From Bernardetia sp. MNP-M8 (GTDB taxonomy: Bacteria; Bacteroidota; Bacteroidia; Cytophagales; Bernardetiaceae): a stretch of 64,000 bases of DNA. Location: assembly GCF_037126285.1 (NCBI RefSeq), contig NZ_CP147012.1, positions 4,424,676 through 4,488,675 on the forward strand, written 5' to 3'. Positions within the stretch are counted from its first letter, which is position 1. Every line of letters starts with the position of its first letter. The notes beneath the pieces are model-generated. The model was not told the DNA's origin, made no database searches, and saw only the letters and a list, made by a program, of their open reading frames with translations. The position numbers were made by a program, and so were the translations under genes. Of the stretch, positions 6,843 to 16,298 are shown in pieces.

Positions 6843-9542
6843 ATGCAAAAAAATATTTCTTCTACTTATTCTTCAAAAATTATAGAATCTATTATTTCTT
6901 CATTTTCGCCTTATCAAAAACGTTTTTTTCAAGATATTCTAACGCTTCATTATGGACAAAATGAAACTCAAAACCGTATTACGAGCAATCTTCTGAACGA
7001 ATATAAAAACAAAAAAACTAACTTCGGTAGAGAAAAGTGGGTTTACTTTTCTTCTTATATTTCGCCTTATTCTATGCGAGATGTTTTGTTATATGCAAAA
7101 CTGAATGGTTTTGATGAAGTAGTCTTAAGAATAATGGCAATGATAGCTTATTTTCAGAAAAATGAAGAAGGACAAAAAGATTTTTTTATAGAAGTTTTAC
7201 AGACTCTTCAAGATGTAACTTTTTTCTTTGAGTTTTATACAGCATCTTTTGAAAAACCATTTCCAAATTCTCTCAAAAAATCAATTCGATTTTGTCTAGA
7301 AAATAAAACAAAAGAAGACTTTACTATTTTTTTTAAAGACTTTCCACATAAGAAAATGCTTTTGGCTGACTGTCTGAATATCTGTCGCCCTAGATTACAT
7401 CAGGAAATTAATGCAGCTTTTTTGAAGAAAAATTTTAAAGCAAAAATTCCTGTAAAAAAATGGAAACAAGAACTTACAAAAGCACATTTAGAAAAAGGTT
7501 CATATCAAGAAAAACGAAATAAACAAAGTCAGCTTTGGAAAGATTTTGTTGTGAATGATAGACTTTCTAGCCAAGAAATTTTAGAAGAATTGCCTCTAAT
7601 TTTCAAAAATTCGCCTAAAACTGTAAAAGTAGCTTTAGAAAAGCTACAAAGTAAATTAAACCAAACTACACAAGAAGAAAGTAAAAATATAGAATTAGCT
7701 AACAAACTTTCGCCATTTCAGATTCTTGAAAGTTATAATCAAATTCATAAAGCGTATGTAAAACGAGTACACAGAATTTTGTATACACAAGAATTTGTAG
7801 AAAGTATTGTTGCCGAACAAGAAGAAGAACTTCATCGTTTGCAAGTAGCTTCAAAACGCATTTTCAAAAAGTGGGAAGGTGAGCTTTTTTTTGGTGGCTA
7901 TCATCGCCTAATGCTTATTTTTCATGAGTTAGACGAACAACAACGCCTATTTTTTACTCAAATCAATAAACCTGATTTGCAACAAGCACCTAAACAGATG
8001 GCGCAAATTATGCAAAGAAGCATACAGATTGAAAATTTACTTTCTACTTTTGAAGAAAATTATTTGAGTGAACTTCCTCCCTCTTTGGTTCAGCAAGAAG
8101 GATGGAGAAAAATTGAACGACAAGCACTCAAAAATTTACGTCGTAAAGTAGGCTTTTTTGGAGAACTAGCAGACGTTTTTTATTCTGAAAAGATAGAACA
8201 AATCAAACGCCTTTATTTTTATTCGCCAGAAGAAATACAAGATGTTTTGAAAGAAATTGCTATTCACTTAGAAGAATTAGAAGATACAATTTTGCACAGA
8301 ATTCGTGGCAGAATTGCAGCCTTTAAAGATATTCAAGAGCTTTATTTGGAACAAGCACGTCCACCTATGCAGGCAGCTTTACAGGAAATGTTTGAAGTAG
8401 CTAAAGGAGTAAGCGAGCATTTGACAAAACAACTAAATCAGGCTCAAAAGCAACAAAAAGAACATTTAGAAAATAACTCAGATTCAGAAAATGATAACTC
8501 TTCTAATTTATTGGGGGAAGTAATCGAAAAGAATTTGAGTAAAAAACAGAAGCAAAAGGTGAAAAAAGGAGTTAGCTTAGAAGATTTTCAATCAATTTAT
8601 GAGAATAAAGTGCGTCAAACCTATTGGGATAAAACGAAAGCAAACCAAAAAGAAGAATTATCTGTGCTAAGAAATGAATTGAGAAATCAGTTAGAAGATG
8701 CACGAAAAACTATTCAAAATATCATTCAGGTAACAAAAGAAGATATAGAAAATACACTTTCAAAGGCACGAAAACAACTTGCTTCTATTTACCAACAAAC
8801 AGCACAAGAAGAACGAGAAATGATTCCTTTTTTTAAAGAAATTAGAGGAAAAGTAGAACGTATTTTCGAACGCAAACCTTTTGAAGAGGATTTCTTAACG
8901 CTTTATCCAGACCTTACAAAAGCAAATGATATTCAGAAAGGATTATTAAAAGAAATTTTGCCTCATACTATTCAAAATATTTCAAGGCTCAATAATAAGA
9001 AGGATAATAAAAGGTTTTCAAAGACACTGATAATTTTGGACGAAGCTCTGACAACAGAAGCCCAATCATTAGAAAAAGCAAGTTGGCTGAGTGCTTTTAT
9101 TTTTCAAAACTCTAGTAGAAATTCGGTTAGCTCGTCCGATTTGATTCATCTAAAAATATTGAGTGAAGATGCTTTAAACACTTATTACACTCAAAATCAG
9201 AAAGATACAGCAGCATTTCAACACCGTTTGCAAGATGCTATGATGAATTATGCTACTTCTGAAAAAGGAAACCTGTCGGTGGCTCTTCGTCGACTTATTC
9301 AAGATAAAGAAGCCTATTCAAGAATTATTCTTTTGAGTAAATGGACAGAAAAACAACCTCCTTTTCCTTTTAAATTACTAAAAGAATATCGACAAAAGCA
9401 TCGTATTTCGCCTTGTGTTTTTCTAGTAAACCTTCAACCTAACCTCTCGCCACAGCTTCGCCTACGTAGAAATGGTGTTTTTGCTGTACAAGGAATTTAT
9501 GAAAATTTGGTAGACTGGATTTTAGAAATGGAATGTTTGTAA
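6843..9542 (+). CDS. Divergent TROVE/Ro60-like protein with coiled-coil insertion and vWA-like C-terminus
   Basis: This protein has 899 residues from the preferred ATG at 6843; an in-frame ATG at 6789 would add 18. The N-terminal part (about 1-290) is helical, with SPYSMRDVLLYAKLNGFDEV, an FFFEFYTASF segment and LLADCLNICRPRLHQE, a spacing reminiscent of TROVE-domain HEAT repeats (compare the LLRLAHPKP-type motif of Ro proteins). Residues about 290-690 are unusually rich in Glu, Gln and Lys and predict long coiled coils. The C-terminus (about 725-899) resembles a von Willebrand A fold: TLIILDEALTTEA occupies the place of the metal-site DxSxS (D733), and IILLSKWTEKQPPFPF and ISPCVFLVNLQP follow as later strands. 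Ro proteins bind misfolded and Y RNAs. Assignment is by pattern only, and the metal site is degenerate. Confidence 0.5.
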   Translation: MQKNISSTYSSKIIESIISSFSPYQKRFFQDILTLHYGQNETQNRITSNLLNEYKNKKTNFGREKWVYFSSYISPYSMRDVLLYAKLNGFDEVVLRIMAMIAYFQKNEEGQKDFFIEVLQTLQDVTFFFEFYTASFEKPFPNSLKKSIRFCLENKTKEDFTIFFKDFPHKKMLLADCLNICRPRLHQEINAAFLKKNFKAKIPVKKWKQELTKAHLEKGSYQEKRNKQSQLWKDFVVNDRLSSQEILEELPLIFKNSPKTVKVALEKLQSKLNQTTQEESKNIELANKLSPFQILESYNQIHKAYVKRVHRILYTQEFVESIVAEQEEELHRLQVASKRIFKKWEGELFFGGYHRLMLIFHELDEQQRLFFTQINKPDLQQAPKQMAQIMQRSIQIENLLSTFEENYLSELPPSLVQQEGWRKIERQALKNLRRKVGFFGELADVFYSEKIEQIKRLYFYSPEEIQDVLKEIAIHLEELEDTILHRIRGRIAAFKDIQELYLEQARPPMQAALQEMFEVAKGVSEHLTKQLNQAQKQQKEHLENNSDSENDNSSNLLGEVIEKNLSKKQKQKVKKGVSLEDFQSIYENKVRQTYWDKTKANQKEELSVLRNELRNQLEDARKTIQNIIQVTKEDIENTLSKARKQLASIYQQTAQEEREMIPFFKEIRGKVERIFERKPFEEDFLTLYPDLTKANDIQKGLLKEILPHTIQNISRLNNKKDNKRFSKTLIILDEALTTEAQSLEKASWLSAFIFQNSSRNSVSSSDLIHLKILSEDALNTYYTQNQKDTAAFQHRLQDAMMNYATSEKGNLSVALRRLIQDKEAYSRIILLSKWTEKQPPFPFKLLKEYRQKHRISPCVFLVNLQPNLSPQLRLRRNGVFAVQGIYENLVDWILEMECL

Positions 9543-9576
9543 TGAATTGCATTATTTTCTCCAAATCCTAAGCATA

Positions 9577-9652
9577 AACAGGATTAAAACCCTGTTAATT
9601 AAAAAAAAGAGTCGGAATTATAAATTGGACAGGGTTTTAACCCTGTTTTTAT
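9577..9652. repeat. ACAGGGTTAAAACCCTGT-type repeat, copy 1 (reverse orientation)
   Basis: Two palindromic ends (about 9577-9597 and 9629-9652) enclose GTCGGAATTATAAATTGG. Read on the minus strand, 9649-9613 matches 55651-55687 closely. The palindrome next to the T-run at 9645-9652 may also terminate transcription of the preceding gene. The rest of 9653-9854 contains nothing I recognise. Confidence 0.55.
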
Positions 9653-9854
9653 TTTTGTAGTACCCAAAAAATGTCTATTAGTAGGGTCTTAAAGATAGTT
9701 AGGATATAAAAAAGCAAATAGAAATACAAAAAAAAGACTTGCAAATAAGATAAATTATAAAATTTATAGTATTAACAAGTCCTAATTTATCTTCACTTTG
9801 GTTTAACTTTAGTTTATCAAAGTAGTAGAAACACTAGAGTAGTTAGAGTAATTC

Positions 9855-10010
9855 TTATTTGTGTGTACGTTCGTCAGAAACAGTAAGTTTATGACGTCCT
9901 TTTGCACGTCTAGCACGAATTACATTACGTCCTCCTGGAGTTTCTGTACGTGAACGAAAACCATGTTTGTTTTTACGCTTACGTTGCGAAGGTTGAAAAG
10001 TACGTTTCAT
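9855..10010 (-). CDS. rpmH: 50S ribosomal protein L34
   Basis: This short gene translates to 51 residues beginning [20 protein letters not shown] and continuing with [19 protein letters not shown], the diagnostic L34 sequence. L34 is a small, extremely basic protein of the large ribosomal subunit. The start ATG (10008-10010) and stop (9855-9857) are unambiguous, and the length fits the family (44-52 residues). In many bacteria rpmH sits beside rnpA and dnaA, but here neither neighbour is present; it stands alone behind its own predicted promoter, which is common in Bacteroidota. Confidence 0.97.
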   Translation of the reverse strand: MKRTFQPSQRKRKNKHGFRSRTETPGGRNVIRARRAKGRHKLTVSDERTHK

Positions 10011-10170
10011 AATGGTATAGATTTAAATAATTTAAGAATATTAGAAATTAGAATCAGAATTTAAAATCAGTAGAGCTAATTATAAATTTTGACAAATTTC
10101 AAAAATTATATTTTTATGCTATAAGCATTATTCCTAAATCGCTTTACAAATATTTTAAAATAATGAAGGG

Positions 10171-10201
10171 CAAAAGTACAAAAAGACTAGCGTATCTACA
10201 A
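10171..10201 (-). promoter_or_regulatory. Predicted promoter for rpmH
   Basis: On the minus strand CTTG is followed by about 20 bases and TACTTTTG (10171-10178), an exact TAnnTTTG box. Transcription would start near 10165, giving a leader of about 155 nucleotides. Confidence 0.45.
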
Positions 10202-10224
10202 GAATTATTTAAAATTATTTAGTT

Positions 10225-10863
10225 TTATCTTTCTACAAGCATTTTATTAACTTCTGTACGTTGTGCTGAACGAAAATGAACAAAATATTCTCCATTCTGC
10301 CAACCATTGATATCAATAATCAGAGGTGATTTATCAGCTTCTACCGAAAAATATAGAACTCCATCAGCATCGTAAATCTGAACTGTTGCATGCAAATCTG
10401 TACTTGGCAAATGAATTTTGATATATGAAGTTTCTACTGTAGAAGGCACAAATTGATTAGAAGCCAGTGTAAGAATTACATCAACAGGCATAATATCAGA
10501 ATAAGTAGTTTTGCCAGCCGTATTAAGAATTTTTAAGCGATAATGCAGACGAGAAGCAAATGCTTTTTTATCTACAAAAGAATAATATTCTATATCGTTG
10601 CTCTGAATAGTTTCGATAGTTGTAAAATTACGTCCATCAATACTTCTTTCTACTTCAAAATAAGAAATAGGAACTGTTTCAGCAGCCGATTTTAATTGCC
10701 ATCGCAAAATAACTGTCTGTGGAGAAGTGGCTTGTGCCTGAATACTCACTTCTTGTGCATAACTATCAGCGTGTGTATGGAAAGCACAAAATAGCAAAAT
10801 CAGAAAACAGCCTATACTATGTACAAGAGGATTAAAAGAAGAATATATATATTTTTTTCGCAT
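10225..10863 (-). CDS. Secreted protein with FnIII-like domain and type-IX-style C-terminus
   Basis: With the start at 10863 the product is 212 residues, beginning MRKKYIYSSF and a hydrophobic stretch GCFLILLFCAFHT that reads as a signal peptide ending near SYAQ. A longer frame opens at 10908 but adds 15 residues ahead of the signal. The middle part has the fibronectin-III-like pattern VILRWQLKSA ... YFEVERSIDGRNF ... YRLKILNTAGKTTYSD seen in many Bacteroidota surface proteins. The final 80 residues (IKIHLPSTDLHATVQIYDAD, then INGWQNGEYFVHF and KMLVER) resemble type A sorting domains of the type IX secretion system, which end in a short basic strand. The function beyond export is unknown. Confidence 0.65.
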   Translation of the reverse strand: MRKKYIYSSFNPLVHSIGCFLILLFCAFHTHADSYAQEVSIQAQATSPQTVILRWQLKSAAETVPISYFEVERSIDGRNFTTIETIQSNDIEYYSFVDKKAFASRLHYRLKILNTAGKTTYSDIMPVDVILTLASNQFVPSTVETSYIKIHLPSTDLHATVQIYDADGVLYFSVEADKSPLIIDINGWQNGEYFVHFRSAQRTEVNKMLVER

Positions 10864-11080
10864 AGCCGTTTGGTAGAATTGAGAAACTAATTGATTTATT
10901 AAATTCAAGATAGTTTCAAATAAATAGTATTGAATAAGATAGCATTTTTTGAAGAATAAGTATTCTTACTCTAAACTAAAATAGTCAGAATTTATACCAA
11001 TAACCCTATAAATCAGATTATAGTATAGTAAAAAACATATTTTTCGATAAAGCCATCTTACTCAGCTACAAAATAATCGT

Positions 11081-12202
11081 TTACTTCTGTAAAAAAGGAA
11101 ACTTTTTTACCTCAGCTTTCATTCTTTTTCCTTCTCTTACTTCTACAAAAATTTCACTTCCTGCTTTTGTAAAATCTTTTTGGAGATATGCCATTCCGAT
11201 AGACTTACCCAGTGAAGGTGATTTTGTTCCAGAAGTAACTTCTCCAATCTGATTTCCATCACTTTCTGCATCAAAAATTTTATGAAACTGACGGGCAATT
11301 CCTTTATCCAATACCTCAAAGCCTACTAATTTCTTCTTAACTCCTTCTTTCTTCTGTAATTCTAATGCTTCACTATTAATAAATTTTTTATTAAATTTGG
11401 TTATCCAACCTAGTCCAGCTTCCAAAGGCGAAGTGGTGTCATTTATATCATTTCCATACAAACAAAAACCCATTTCCAAACGAAGTGTATCTCGTGCAGC
11501 AAGTCCAACAGGAATAATTCCGTGTGCTGCTCCACTCTCTAAAATTGCTTCCCAAACGGCAACAGCATTTTCATTATTTACATAAATTTCAAAACCACCT
11601 GCACCTGTATAGCCTGTATTCGAAATAATTACATTAGGAACACCTGCAAACGTATCTTTTACGAAATGATAATAGGGGATTTCTTTTAAGTTGGCTTTTG
11701 TAAGAGGTTGAAGCGCATCAATAGCCACTGTACCCTGAACAGCAAAAAGACTAATGTTATCTGAAATATTTGTCATTTCTACACTTTCAGGCTTGTGTTT
11801 CATAAGCCAGTTCCAATCTTTTTCGATATTAGATGCATTGACAACCAAAAAATAATCATTTTCTGCCATCTTATAAACTAATAAATCATCTACAATTCCA
11901 CCTTTATCATTTGGAAAACAAGAATACTGAACTCTTCCATCATAAAGTGTAGCCACATCATTTGAAGTTACATATTGTAAAAAAGCCTCAGCTTCTTCAC
12001 CTTTTACAGAAAACTCGCCCATATGCGAAACATCAAACATACCTACTTTTTCACGAACAGCATGGTGTTCAGTAGTTTGAGAAGCATACCAAACAGGCAT
12101 TTCATAACCAGCAAAAGGAATCAGTTTTGCACCTAAAGCTGTATGCACATCGTGCAAAGCAACACGTTTTAAGTCTGTTGAAATAGAAGAATCTTGAGCC
12201 AT
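11081..12202 (-). CDS. gcvT: Glycine cleavage system aminomethyltransferase (T protein)
   Basis: GcvT takes the aminomethyl group from lipoylated H protein, passing methylene to tetrahydrofolate and releasing ammonia. The 373 residues fit the family. Diagnostic segments are FAGYEMPVWY near the N-terminus, VGMFDVSHMGEF, YSCFPNDKGGIVDDLLVYK, SNTGYTGAGGFEIYV, the C-terminal barrel with GEVTSGTKSPSLGKSIGMAY and the final VRKF-like tail. The ATG at 12202 gives a short N-terminal extension (MAQDSSISTDLKR) before the conserved VALHDVHTALGAKLIPFAGY. The other glycine cleavage genes are not in the window. A -7-type promoter box lies 49 bases upstream. Confidence 0.96.
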   Translation of the reverse strand: MAQDSSISTDLKRVALHDVHTALGAKLIPFAGYEMPVWYASQTTEHHAVREKVGMFDVSHMGEFSVKGEEAEAFLQYVTSNDVATLYDGRVQYSCFPNDKGGIVDDLLVYKMAENDYFLVVNASNIEKDWNWLMKHKPESVEMTNISDNISLFAVQGTVAIDALQPLTKANLKEIPYYHFVKDTFAGVPNVIISNTGYTGAGGFEIYVNNENAVAVWEAILESGAAHGIIPVGLAARDTLRLEMGFCLYGNDINDTTSPLEAGLGWITKFNKKFINSEALELQKKEGVKKKLVGFEVLDKGIARQFHKIFDAESDGNQIGEVTSGTKSPSLGKSIGMAYLQKDFTKAGSEIFVEVREGKRMKAEVKKFPFLQK

Positions 12203-12250
12203 TTTAATTATATGTTTATTGTGTTAAAATCAAATGTCTATATATAAACA

Positions 12251-12258
12251 CAAAAATA
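12251..12258 (-). promoter_or_regulatory. -7 box upstream of gcvT
   Basis: On the minus strand TATTTTTG matches TAnnTTTG, 49 bases before the gcvT ATG. No clear TTTG was found at the -33 distance, so the call is tentative. Confidence 0.35.
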
Positions 12259-12414
12259 GGTATTTTTTTGGAATGGTTGATTTTGAAAATACGTTAATTT
12301 TGTAAGTCTTTGCTAGAATAAATTAGAATATAATCCTCAAATTAGGTAATCTTTGCTTTTATTCGTTTTTTTGCATTCCATTTAGACCAAAAGCAATTCC
12401 CAAAAAGTAAAACT

Positions 12415-13269
12415 ATGCAAACTCCAAGCGACGATAACAACAGAAACGACGATTATAAAGATTCGAAAAGTAATTTTAAAGAAAAAAAAGACTATACTCA
12501 TTCAAGACAGAATAGAAATCAAAGACAAACTACTTCTAATTTTATTTTTGGCTGGCATCCTGTTTTGGAGGCACTCAGAAGTGATAAAACTATCGATAAA
12601 ATTTTAGTAGAAAAAGATTTTAAAAGTGAAGAAATGACAGAACTTATGCAGCTTGTAAGAAAGCAAAGCATTTATGTTCAGCGAGTTCCTGTTGAAAAGT
12701 TGAATAGAGTTACACGAAAAGCGCATCAAGGTGTAGTTGCTTTTGTTTCTGAAATTGATTTTGTTCCCTTAGAAAATATCGTTGCAGGAGCTTTTGAAGC
12801 TGGCAAAAATCCATTGATTTTGATTTTGGATAGAATAACAGATGTTAGAAATTTTGGTGCAATTGTTCGTTCGGCAGAATGTACAGGTGTAGATGGAATT
12901 GTAGTTCCGACACGCTTAACAGCTCAAATGGGTGCAGATGCAGTCAAAACTTCAGCAGGCGCACTTATGCACATGCCAATTTGTAGATATAGAAGTTTGG
13001 TAGGCGCAGTTAATTTTTTGAAAGAATCAGGTTTGAAAGTAGTTGCCTGTACTGAAAAAACAGACAAACAGATTTATGATTTGGAATTAGATATGCCTTT
13101 AGCCATTGTGATGGGTTCAGAAGAAGTAGGAATTTCGGAAGAAGTGCTAGAAGTAGTAGATGAAAGAGCTAGTCTTCCTATGGTGGGAAAAGTAGGTTCG
13201 CTCAATGTTTCGGTAGCAACAGGTGTAGCTTTATACGAGGTAGTTCGTCAAAAATCAATTACGAATTAA
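12415..13269 (+). CDS. rlmB: 23S rRNA (guanosine-2'-O)-methyltransferase, SpoU/TrmH family
   Basis: This 284-residue SPOUT methyltransferase most likely methylates the 2'-O of G2251 in 23S rRNA using S-adenosylmethionine. Residues 1-40 are a low-complexity charged extension. FIFGWHPVLEALRS begins the RNA-binding substrate domain. The catalytic knot follows: LDRITDVRNFGAIVRSAECT (motif 1, with the conserved N and R), then IVMGSEEVGISEEVLE (motif 2) and LPMVGKVGSLNVSVATGVAL (motif 3, with SLNVS). It is followed after about 110 bases by the FAD oxidoreductase on the same strand, with a dispersed TAACTG repeat between them. Confidence 0.93.
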   Translation: MQTPSDDNNRNDDYKDSKSNFKEKKDYTHSRQNRNQRQTTSNFIFGWHPVLEALRSDKTIDKILVEKDFKSEEMTELMQLVRKQSIYVQRVPVEKLNRVTRKAHQGVVAFVSEIDFVPLENIVAGAFEAGKNPLILILDRITDVRNFGAIVRSAECTGVDGIVVPTRLTAQMGADAVKTSAGALMHMPICRYRSLVGAVNFLKESGLKVVACTEKTDKQIYDLELDMPLAIVMGSEEVGISEEVLEVVDERASLPMVGKVGSLNVSVATGVALYEVVRQKSITN

Positions 13270-13319
13270 AAATTACGACCTAAAAAAGCAGCAAAGCTAA
13301 TTTTCTAAAAAATAAAAAT

Positions 13320-13378
13320 ACAGTTACAGTAAATTAGTATTTTACTGGTAACTGTTTACTGATAACTGATAACTGACA
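13320..13378. repeat. TTACTGATAACTG-type intergenic repeat
   Basis: CAGTTACAGTAAATTAGTAT is followed by ACTGGTAACTG, TTTACTGATAACTG and ATAACTG, running right up to the ATG at 13378. The same words occur at 6165-6190, 41329-41365, 41420-41470 and 43677-43710. It is an AT-rich dispersed repeat of unknown role. Confidence 0.6.
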
Positions 13379-14559
13379 TGTGGAGTTTTTGGGAAAATAA
13401 ATCATTTAAAAAGTACGACTATATTATTGTCGGTGCTGGCATCACAGGACTTTCGACGGCTACTAGTCTCATCGAAAAAAATCCAAAGGCTAAAATTGCT
13501 GTTTTGGAAAGAGGTTTTTTGCCTACTGGAGCAAGCACCAAAAATGCAGGTTTTGCTTGTTTTGGAAGTCTTTCAGAAATTGCTTCCGACCTAAAAACGA
13601 TGAGCGAAACTGAGCTTACAGACCTTGTAACAAATCGTTTGCAAGGACTTGAAAAATTGCGTACTCGTTTAGGAGATAAAAAAATAGGTTATAAAAATTA
13701 TGGAGGATATGAGCTTATTTTAGATAAACAAATTCCTTATATCAATGAGTTAGATAAAGTAAATCAGCTTTTACAGCCCATTTTTAACGGACAAAATGTA
13801 TTCAAAACCAAAGACGGCTTAATAGAAGGCTTTGGCTTTAATGCTCGCCACGTCAGAAGGATTGTCTATAATCGCTTTGAGGGACAGATTCATACAGGCA
13901 AAATGATGAAGTCGCTTTTAAATTATGTCCAAAAGAGAGGCGTTACTGTTTTTACAGGCTGTGAAGTAACAGATTTTGAAGATGTACAAATAGAAGGAAA
14001 AGCAGGAAAAAACAATGTATCTGTAAAAATCAAAAATCCTTTACAAAATGAAGATGCAAATTTTCCAGACATCGAACTTACTGCCTCAAAAGTAGCCATT
14101 TGCACAAATGCTTTTTCTAAAAAACTCATTCCAGATTTGGATTTGCAAGCAGGACGAGGACAAGTTTTGGTAACCAAACCCTTAAAATATTTACGTTTTA
14201 AAGGTACTTTTCACTTAGATGAAGGTTTTTATTATTTCCGAAATTTTGGTAGAAGAATTATTTTAGGAGGAGGAAGAAATATGGATTTTGAAGGCGAAAC
14301 AACCACAAAATTGGAAACTACAGAACTAATTCTTGAAGATTTAAAATCAAAACTAAGTGAGATTATTATTCCAAAACACAAATTTGAAATAGATACCACT
14401 TGGGCAGGAATTATGGCTTTTACAGAAAGTTCAAAAACAAAAATCCCACTCCTTCAAAATTACTCTAAAAATGTCGTTTTAGGAGTTCGTTTGGGTGGAA
14501 TGGGAGTCGCTTTGGGAAGCAAACTTGGAGAAGAAATAGCTGAAATGATGGGAAATTAG
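13378..14559 (+). CDS. FAD-dependent oxidoreductase (DAO / glycine oxidase-like family)
   Basis: This 393-residue protein starts WSFWENKSFKKYDYIIVGAG and has the dinucleotide-binding signature GAGITGLSTATSL with an acidic end VLERG, then the DAO-type motif GASTKNAGFACFGS. The substrate domain includes LQAGRGQVLVTKPL and a YYFRNFGRRIILGGGRNMDF strand pair, and the C-terminal FAD loop GVRLGGMGVALGSKLGEEIA. Such enzymes oxidise amines or amino acids (glycine, sarcosine or gamma-glutamylputrescine) with O2. The exact substrate cannot be read from the sequence. The gene probably shares transcription with rlmB. Confidence 0.85.
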   Translation: MWSFWENKSFKKYDYIIVGAGITGLSTATSLIEKNPKAKIAVLERGFLPTGASTKNAGFACFGSLSEIASDLKTMSETELTDLVTNRLQGLEKLRTRLGDKKIGYKNYGGYELILDKQIPYINELDKVNQLLQPIFNGQNVFKTKDGLIEGFGFNARHVRRIVYNRFEGQIHTGKMMKSLLNYVQKRGVTVFTGCEVTDFEDVQIEGKAGKNNVSVKIKNPLQNEDANFPDIELTASKVAICTNAFSKKLIPDLDLQAGRGQVLVTKPLKYLRFKGTFHLDEGFYYFRNFGRRIILGGGRNMDFEGETTTKLETTELILEDLKSKLSEIIIPKHKFEIDTTWAGIMAFTESSKTKIPLLQNYSKNVVLGVRLGGMGVALGSKLGEEIAEMMGN

Positions 14560-14621
14560 GACTTAGAAAATATGACATGGGAATTGGAAAATACAGAAAT
14601 TCAACTTCTATTTTAGAAGTA

Positions 14622-14750
14622 GGGTTTTCTTATAAAAAAAGAAAAATGCCCTTGTTGGTGTTTTAGCGACAGCGACACCAACAACCAAAACTTGACCATA
14701 GAGGTTTAAGATATAAAACAGAACTAAATAGTTTTTATAAGAAAACCCTG
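14622..14750. repeat. MITE-like intergenic repeat, copy 2, with 17-bp terminal inverted repeats
   Basis: AGGGTTTTCTTATAAAA at 14622-14638 is repeated inverted at 14734-14750. Between them lies the palindromic core GTTGGTGTTTTAGCGACAGC / GACACCAAC (about 14655-14685), followed by AAAACTTGA and AGGTTTAAG. The layout matches 6654-6790. No coding capacity. The span 14560-14754 contains nothing else. Confidence 0.65.
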
Positions 14751-14754
14751 ATTT

Positions 14755-15990
14755 TAGAAGTTACGCACCTTAAACTTACGTAATTTTTTTTTAACTTTAG
14801 ATTGTATTTTTTTAGTATGTTTTTTTTATTACTTAAATTTTACTTTTGATGAGAGTGTTGGTACGAAAATCAACTGCATTGTGTAATTTATCTCTTTATA
14901 GTAATTATTTATTAGTAAATCCTAGAAATAAAGGATGTACTCAACTAGCTTTTGGAATGAAAAAAATGAGCCATGATAGTGTTCGCAATTTTTTAGTCCG
15001 TGAAGATTATACCCCACAGGATTTGTTTGAACGTGTTTGTTTACTGATTGTACTAGCAGGAGGCACTTTAAGTATTGATGCTAGTGTTTGAGATAAACCC
15101 TATAGTGATGCCAAATTAAATCCTTTTATAGCTCGTCAGTATTCAGGCAAACATCATGGTGTTGTAAAAGGTATCTGTTTAGTTACCTTATTTTATACTG
15201 ATATAAATGGGGTTCGTCTTCCTGTTAATTATAGAGTATATGAGCCAACTTTAGGGGTTATAAAAAATGAACTTTTTCTTAAAATGCTTAGAGAAGTATT
15301 GGATTGGGTTTAGCTCCTGCACTTATAACAGGTGATAGTTGGTATTCTTCAAAGGAAAACTTGCGTTTTATTCGTTCTCATAAAATGGATGCTTTTTTTG
15401 GCGTCGAAAAAACTCGTACTGTTTCTACTCAAAAAGGAGTGTGTCAAAAGGTAGCTGATATAGAAATTGATGAAAATGGAGTACTTACTCACTTAAAGAA
15501 TTTTGATTTTGTAACTTTGTTCAGAAAAGAACAGGCAGGTAAAGTTCGTCATTATGTCTATTAAAAATATTACAACCTAAAAGAACAAGAAAAACCTCAA
15601 AAAGCTACAAAAGAAGATTTTGAAAAATCACACCAACTACATTGGCACATTGAAGAATTTCATAGAGCTAGAAAGCAGCTTTGTAATGCTGAAAACTTCT
15701 TGGTGCGAACAAGAAAAGCTGTACAAAATCATATTTTTTCAGTCTATTGGGCATTTGTTACACTAGAAGAATATGTAATAAATAAAATATATAAAAATTG
15801 GTATAAATTTAAAAACAAAATTACATATCAAACTATCAAAACAAACCTTAGAAAGACTAAAAAAATAAATTTACATTTTTAGCTATCTATAAAACAGGGT
15901 TTTAACCCTGTTTATTAATGCGTGAATTTTTCAAAGTGTAAATTTATTCATTTTATATTCTTTATGTAGTATTAGGATGCGTAACTTCTA
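14755..15990 (+). mobile_element. Degenerate insertion sequence with terminal inverted repeats
   Basis: The ends TAGAAGTTACGCACCTTAA (14755-14773) and TTAGGATGCGTAACTTCTA (15972-15990) are near-perfect inverted repeats enclosing about 1.24 kb with a broken DDE transposase. No clear target duplication is visible. A copy of the ACAGGGTTTTAACCCTGT repeat (15892-15914) lies inside the right end, suggesting a later insertion into a dead element. Confidence 0.8.
14846..15882 (+). pseudogene. DDE transposase pseudogene (IS4/IS701-like)
   Basis: The transposase is split by three lesions. The first part ends at an in-frame TGA (15089-15091) inside the segment LSIDASV-stop-DKPYSDAKLN, where the first catalytic Asp region of this family lies; a TGG codon there would restore it. 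A one-base deletion in a G-run near 15303-15306 shifts the frame just before GLAPALITGDSWYSSKENL, which holds the second Asp. A TAA at 15562-15564 interrupts the end, and the last part carries HWHIEEFHRARKQLCNAENF, the family's C-terminal catalytic Glu motif. The protein cannot be functional as it stands. The IS4/IS701 assignment rests on these motifs and is not certain at family level. Confidence 0.85.
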
Positions 15991-16298
15991 TAGAATATAA
16001 GAAAAAAATAGCAATTTAGACTTGTGCCTAATCGATAGGGTTTGCAAACCTGTCGCTACGGAAAAATGAACATTACTAAATTAACCGTGATAACCTTTAA
16101 TAAATAAACTGTAAATAATTTAGCTCAATTACTTATTTTCTTTAGAAGACTAAATACTTACCTAACTTTTATTTTTACGCAGTGTTTATAGAAATTATTT
16201 CAAAAATACATAAAAAGGAAAATAAGATAAGGTTTTTAGCTAAAATTTTTAGTATTTTGCATTTTATTTTTACATTTTCACTTGTTTTGTTTTAATTT

